From contig JAMXSV010000029.1 of assembly GCA_027559495.1 (NCBI GenBank), positions 496,001-560,000 of the forward strand: a stretch of 64,000 nucleotides of DNA. The letters are read 5' to 3'. This stretch comes from Aurifilum marmelostoma. Lineage: Eukaryota; Ascomycota; Sordariomycetes; Diaporthales; Cryphonectriaceae. A model generated the notes under the pieces. That model was not told where the DNA came from, did not search any database, and saw only the letters and a list, made by a program, of their open reading frames with translations. The translations under genes and the position numbers were made by a program. Shown here piece after piece: positions 59,359 through 64,000 of this stretch (within the stretch, counting starts at the first letter, position 1; the number at the start of each line of letters is the position of its first letter).

Positions 59359-60543
59359 CTAGGCAGACCCCCCAAGGACATTCTCCAAGACCGTGCAGAC
59401 AGCATCACCCACCTCCTTCGTACTGGCATTTCCCCCAAGGTCCGCCGTCCTGATGCCCAGCCCACCGCTCTCCTTGGTATCCAGCACAGCAGCGACCGCC
59501 TTCTCTATGGCAGAGGCCTCTTGCGTCAGCAGGAAAGAGTATCTGAGCATCATGGCCACGCTCAGAATCTGCGCGACGGGATTGACGATGCCCTGTCCAG
59601 AAATATCCGGCGCACTCCCGTGCACCGGCTCGTAGATGCCATTGCACTTGCGTCCCTCTCCAGGGACGCCGCAGAGGCTCGCGCTCGGCAGAACACCCAG
59701 CGTGCCCGTCAAACCGCCAGAGATGTCTGAGAGGATGTCGCCAAAGGTGTTGTCGGTGTGAATGACCCCATTGAAGCGCTTGGGCTCCTTGACCATGAGC
59801 ATAGCCATGCTGTCGGCAAGCTGGTGTCTCAGCTCGATCCCAGGAAACTCCCTCTCAAACGTCTCCTGCGTGATGCGCCTCCACAGCCGGCTGTTGGCCA
59901 GCACATTCGCCTTGTCCGCGCTCCAGACCACCGCCGGACCGCCTTTACCTCTATCGTCACCCATGATCCTCGCCACGGCAGCGCTCACCCTCGCAAGCCG
60001 CTCCACCTCATCCTTTCTATAAGCCCACAAATCCGATGCCCTCTCATCCTCCTCGACTTTCGGCCCAAAATATGCCCCGCCGCAGTTCTCCCGCACGACC
60101 ACAAACCGCATCCCCTCGACCAGCTCACGGCGCAGAGGCGACTCGGACACCGTCGACGGCGCAAAGAACTCGCAGGGGCGCAGGTTCGCGAAGGCGCCGA
60201 GATGGCTGCGCAGGCGGAGCAGGCCCGACTCCGGGTTCTGCGCGGTGGCTGCACCCCACTTGGGCCCTCCGACGCTGCCGAAGAGGACGGCGTCGCTGAG
60301 CTGTGCTTGGTCCAGGACGGCACTGGTGATGGGCACGCCGTGGGTGTCGATGCTGCACCCGCCGGCCAGGTCGTGGGTGAGGTGGAAGTGGAGGTTGGGG
60401 CGGGCGCGGGTGATGGTTTCGAGGACTTTGAGGGCCTCAGTCATCACCTCGGGACCTACGTGGTCGCCAGCCAGGACGAGGATGTTGAAGGATTGTTCTT
60501 GTCGCTGTTCAGTGGTGCCTGCCATGGCGTCTTGGTCATACAT
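59359..60543 (-). CDS. leu2: 3-isopropylmalate dehydrogenase (Leu2/LeuB family), divergent paralogue
   Basis: Oxidatively decarboxylates 3-isopropylmalate with NAD in leucine synthesis. Uninterrupted 394-residue frame with no intron. Family motifs are present: the N-terminal nucleotide region AGDHVGPEVMTEALKVL; FGSVGGPKWG; LLRLRSHLGAFANLRPCEFF with the substrate Arg residues; VVRENCGGAYFG; WSADKANVLANSRLWR with the Lys; the metal-site Asp residues in HTDNTFGDILSDISGG; LGVLPSASLCG; and NGIYEPVHGSAPDISGQGIVNP. The motif RENCGGAYFG differs from the RELTGGIYFG of the common fungal enzyme, so this is probably a second isoform. Such paralogues occur in several ascomycetes and sometimes sit in secondary-metabolite clusters, but no cluster genes are visible here. 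Starts at 60543 or 60525 (MAGTTEQ) are both possible. Confidence 0.93.
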   Translation of the reverse strand: MYDQDAMAGTTEQRQEQSFNILVLAGDHVGPEVMTEALKVLETITRARPNLHFHLTHDLAGGCSIDTHGVPITSAVLDQAQLSDAVLFGSVGGPKWGAATAQNPESGLLRLRSHLGAFANLRPCEFFAPSTVSESPLRRELVEGMRFVVVRENCGGAYFGPKVEEDERASDLWAYRKDEVERLARVSAAVARIMGDDRGKGGPAVVWSADKANVLANSRLWRRITQETFEREFPGIELRHQLADSMAMLMVKEPKRFNGVIHTDNTFGDILSDISGGLTGTLGVLPSASLCGVPGEGRKCNGIYEPVHGSAPDISGQGIVNPVAQILSVAMMLRYSFLLTQEASAIEKAVAAVLDTKESGGLGIRTADLGGNASTKEVGDAVCTVLENVLGGSA

Positions 60544-61384
60544 CTGGAAGTAGTCAAGATGAGTAGTGAGAGGGGAAGAAAGAGAGAGGAGGAGATGAAG
60601 AGGGGATATCTCCAGCTGTTGGAGACGGTCCCATAATTACAAGTGTGAGAGGGACAAACTGTGTCTACATTCAACCGTTCGGGCGATCAGCACCCGACTT
60701 CGGAGTGAAAGCCACGCACACCGCAGTGATGATCGTTGTGAGGGTTTTGCTTTATCAAACCTATTTGAAGAAAGCGCTTCAATGTCACTGCTTCGAAGTA
60801 CTTAAGATGTAGATTAGGTGACAGTGTATGATTGATTAACTTGTGTAGCCTGGTGATTGTCTATGTTTTTTGATCTGATTGACACCCCATCTATAATTGA
60901 TTCGGGACATGCTTTTACAAGTGTGTATTCGTTGTTATATATCAAATCAGAATATTGGTAAACAGTCTGTATGACAATTGCTATTGTTAGTATCGAAGGA
61001 AAACAGCAAAAAAATAGATGACTGTACAAAGACGGTTGTCCTTTGGTGTCTAGTCACTTCAACATCTCACAAGTCTGTCAGGAAATCATAACATAGCATA
61101 CGCGAATCCCAATAAGTCTGATTCATGAACTGCCATTTATCAATTTGAATTTATTGTCTGAGAGATAGGGAAACCCCTGAAGCTTTGGAATTCTCATGAA
61201 GAAAGAAGAAGAGAAAACCTCCGAAGCCTAAAAGAAAAATTCGTAGAGAGATCTGCTTAAGTCCAAAGGGTATTCTGCAACGAAAATTGAGACACAGCAT
61301 GGGATTACAAGATGGAAATTACCCTGTGTTCGTCATGGAACAATCACACAAACTCCAAAGAGAAATCAAAGAGGCTCCCCTGGA
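60544..61384. other. Intergenic region upstream of the leu2 paralogue
   Basis: About 840 bp, AT-rich after 60740; promoter of leu2 plus the 3' end of the next gene. Nothing else recognised. Confidence 0.55.
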
Positions 61385-62691
61385 TTAGTGAGGGTACGCC
61401 TCATCCCACTTGGCAAGGGCCTCACTTCTCTTGGGAGTTGAGCTCCTCTTTGTCGGCGGAGTTCCACTCCTCTTTGACGCCGCACTCCTTTTTGTCGGAG
61501 TCTCACTCCACTGGGAAGTCTCAGCAGCACAGATGTCAACACCGCGATACGACGGCATCTTGGGCATCTCGATCCGCATGGGCCTGGGGCCATAGACCTG
61601 TCTTGTCTGCTTGCTCGATGTAGAGGCAGAGCAGCGGGAGTAGGGCAAGAGAGTAGCGGAAGAAGAAGAAGAAGCAAGGGCAGAGGGAGCAGCAGGGGGG
61701 AGGAACAGGGTGGCTCCTTTTCTTACCAGTGTTGTTGTATGGAACCGGAGCAGGAATGGTCCCATTAAGGCAATGCCAGGCCTCAAGCCGAGGGCCGACA
61801 AGGTCTCGCGGGGGGGGTATTGTTGCCATTTCTGGCAGTACAGGTGGAGGAGGCAGAGGAGGGGGCACTCACAGAAGTGTTGTTGTTGCTCTCCTGCCTC
61901 TTGAGGAAAGCACGGGCCGGGGGCTGAGGAGATATGCTGCAGTTTTCAGCCGCAGTCACAGCGTCCATACTTCGCTGGGGCGGATTGTCTTCAAGGGATG
62001 CAAGCCAGCGGCCTAATGGCGACACGGGAGCATGGCGCTTGCGGAAATACCCATCATCATCACCGTCATTCTCACCATGACCTTCATCACTCGAAGTCCA
62101 GGTACTCGGCAAGGACGAGCCATGAGTAACAGCAGAGACAGGGTGAGAGCAAGAGCAAGAAGGATGGCAGCCCGGGCTCGTGGCCGTCATCAACATCCTA
62201 AGGTGACCAGTCTGACCAGAGGCGTCATCACGGCCCCGCCGCGCACGCAGACTGGCACCAGGCGCAGAAGCACCAGACCGAGCACGCCGCTCCTCAGCTG
62301 CCTTTAGGGCGCGGAGATTGGCAGCGAACTGGACGGGATCACGAGCAGTAGTCATGCCGTCCGCAAAGGCCTGGAACAGATCATGTCCACAAGCCTCTGG
62401 GGCTCTTCTCGTGGCCTTGGGGATGCTGCTGGCGGTGATGTTGGTGCGCTGGGAATAGAGGTCAGCAGGAGGCTGGTAGATAGGTCCCGTGTTAGGGCGC
62501 CGGATATGAGAGGTGTTGGCCAGGGACCTGTTCAGGTTGTGGTGGTGCTGGTCACTTGTATTGTCATCTGTGCTCTTGTGACTGGTGGACTCGTGAGACT
62601 CAAGGGCGAATCGCTCATGGTGCGGGTTGACAGGGAGAGGTGCCTCAGGCTGCTTGGAAGACTTCTTCCAGAACTTACGGATGAAGGCCAT
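61385..62691 (-). CDS. Hypothetical protein with basic N-terminus and Lys/Arg-Ser-Thr repeat tail
   Basis: Proposed exons are 62691-61873 and 61597-61385 (the acceptor could instead lie at 61606). Together they give about 343 residues. The N-terminus MAFIRKFWKKSSKQ is basic and amphipathic, possibly membrane-attaching. A helical segment around residues 103-140 (HDLFQAFADGMTTARDPVQF and ALKAAEERRAR) is the only structured-looking part. A Cys/Ser/His-rich patch follows (SPGCHPSCSCSHPVS). The tail after the intron contains three or four variants of a T-K-R-S-x unit (TPTKRSAASKRSGTPPTKRS). The intron is long (about 270 bp) and its acceptor uncertain. No family recognised. The ordered N-terminal codon use supports a real gene; the 3' part is less sure. 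Confidence 0.55.
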
Positions 62692-64000
62692 TTTTCTTCT
62701 GTGTGTTTATTTGCGGTATTGTTGGCCTTCCCTAGCTCTGCACAAACCAAAAAGATCGGTCCAGGGAAATTCTTCAAGCCTCTGGATAGATTCAAGTGTG
62801 TGGAGTGCAGGAGCCAGATGTAAGTTGTAGCAGCCCTGGAGACTTTGAGGGGGTGTACTGAAGAAGTGAAGGGGGGGGAAAAACAAATCTGGAGATTCAC
62901 TTTGGAGGACAACTACATATTTATACACAGGATCTATCCTTCATCTCACAATGTCCACGGGCTCCTATGCTCTGATAATCCTGTTGATCAAGAACAGTCC
63001 TGTTAAAGGGCCTAGTCAACACCAGACAGGTGGACTGCATTGATTCAATACAGTAAAGTTTGATGTGGAGAGAGCAGCAACCCAGGTTTTATGTGGTTTC
63101 ACGCAAACAATGGCATTGGTGAACACACCACAATGGCGATTGTCAGAGTGACCCATCACTGATACTTCCTTGTCTTGGATTAAAGTTCATTGTATGGAGT
63201 CATCAAATCCTGCACAGGCCAGTCTTACCGCGTCTTTGATCATGCGAGCAGCATCGCTATAAAACCATTTTTGGTGGTCCAGCTAATGAAGCTGAACAAT
63301 ACAGACAGCTGAAGCGATGTCGGCTTGGACACATTACTTCCTAGATTCAAGTTGCCAAAAGAAGACAAAGACGTTCCAGCCCAATGCCGTCCTCAATAGT
63401 GAATCTTATGATAATGTTTCCTTCATAATTCTCGCACGCATACACGCCTCATGTACCTAGTCGCTCCGGTCCGATATAGTAAGACAAACAGTTTTGTCGA
63501 AGAGAGAGAAGAACCATCCCTTCCTCTATTCGCACCTCGAAGTCAAAAGCGCTCGTGCCAAGAAAACAGAATGGGTATGTGTATGTGTGTACGTGAGTAC
63601 GTCATGGGAAAAACATAGGAAAGCCGGATTTGCCATCATAATATGGTCAACAGAAGCCAAGCAGCCAAAGTTCCGAAATCACGCCCTGACGCGCCGTGCC
63701 ATATTCCTACCACCTGCCTATCCATCTCTTCAATCAAAATTTTGCCTCCCGTCTAGAGAATGTCAAAGGAACCCACGTGCTCATAAATATCGACACAACA
63801 GAGGCAATGCCGCCGACTTTCCTCGTCAGAACCGTCCTCCCGAGAAACTCTACCATGCCTCCTTCCCTGGCCAAATCGAGGGCCATAGTAGTACTGGTAG
63901 CTTGTGGAGTGGATATGGAGTATCGTGTTGTAAGGCCTATTGATGTCATCTGGTTCTTTGTCACGAGTTGCCCTGGGGCAGCACCGACAACAAAAGCAAG
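62692..64000. other. Window end, no supportable gene
   Basis: About 1.3 kb beginning with the promoter of the hypothetical gene. A G9 run lies near 62870. Short reading frames at 63494-63943 (plus) and 63734-63964 (minus) overlap and have no domain. An exon of a gene extending beyond the window cannot be excluded. Confidence 0.5.

Overview
This 64 kb window looks like nuclear DNA of a filamentous ascomycete, most likely a Sordariomycete. Short GT-AG introns of about 50-200 bp interrupt most genes, both strands are used, and intergenic gaps are long. Gene content is typically fungal: an NADPH oxidase of the NoxB type, a dual-bromodomain/BAH RSC subunit, an RTA1-type membrane protein, Inp1, Sds23 and formamidase. 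There are no operons, no CRISPR array, no phage and no clearly recognisable transposon. I found no convincing tRNA or rRNA gene.

Layout. 1-6.7 kb: nuclear gene for the mitochondrial ATP synthase c-ring protein Atp9 (minus), then about 4.8 kb without a supported gene. 6.7-14.2 kb: an unrecognised two-exon gene (plus), a 4.5 kb gap, then noxB (plus). 16-23 kb: a NYN-domain predicted ribonuclease and a large RSC1/RSC2-like gene (both minus). 25-31 kb: OTU1 deubiquitinase (plus), formamidase (minus) and a multipass membrane protein of unknown function (minus). 31-36 kb: Inp1-like peroxisome inheritance protein (plus), converging on an HNH-motif protein with a duplicated C-terminal module (minus). 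37-45 kb: Sds23-like CBS-domain protein (minus), divergent from importin KAP121/PSE1 (plus). 47-52.5 kb: RTA1-like seven-TM protein and a disordered hypothetical protein (both plus). 52.5-59.3 kb: a 6.8 kb stretch with no supportable gene. 59.4-62.7 kb: a divergent LEU2 paralogue and a hypothetical protein with Lys/Arg-Ser repeats (both minus).

The genes do not form a pathway. Most are housekeeping (energy, chromatin, nuclear import, ubiquitin, cell-cycle signalling), with a few accessory nitrogen, redox and membrane functions between them. I see no biosynthetic cluster.

The most striking global observation is that three otherwise well-conserved genes (RSC1/2-like, formamidase, KAP121) are broken in this sequence by five single-base frame disruptions. 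Every one lies in a short run of G or C, and every one is reconciled by one base more or less. Splice phases on both sides agree exactly with that reading, so homopolymer errors in the assembly are the simplest explanation, although real decay cannot be excluded for the formamidase. The best candidate for undescribed biology is the HNH-motif protein at 34.6-36.2 kb with two diverged ~70-residue repeats. Next come the unrecognised globular protein at 6.7-7.8 kb and the NYN-domain protein.
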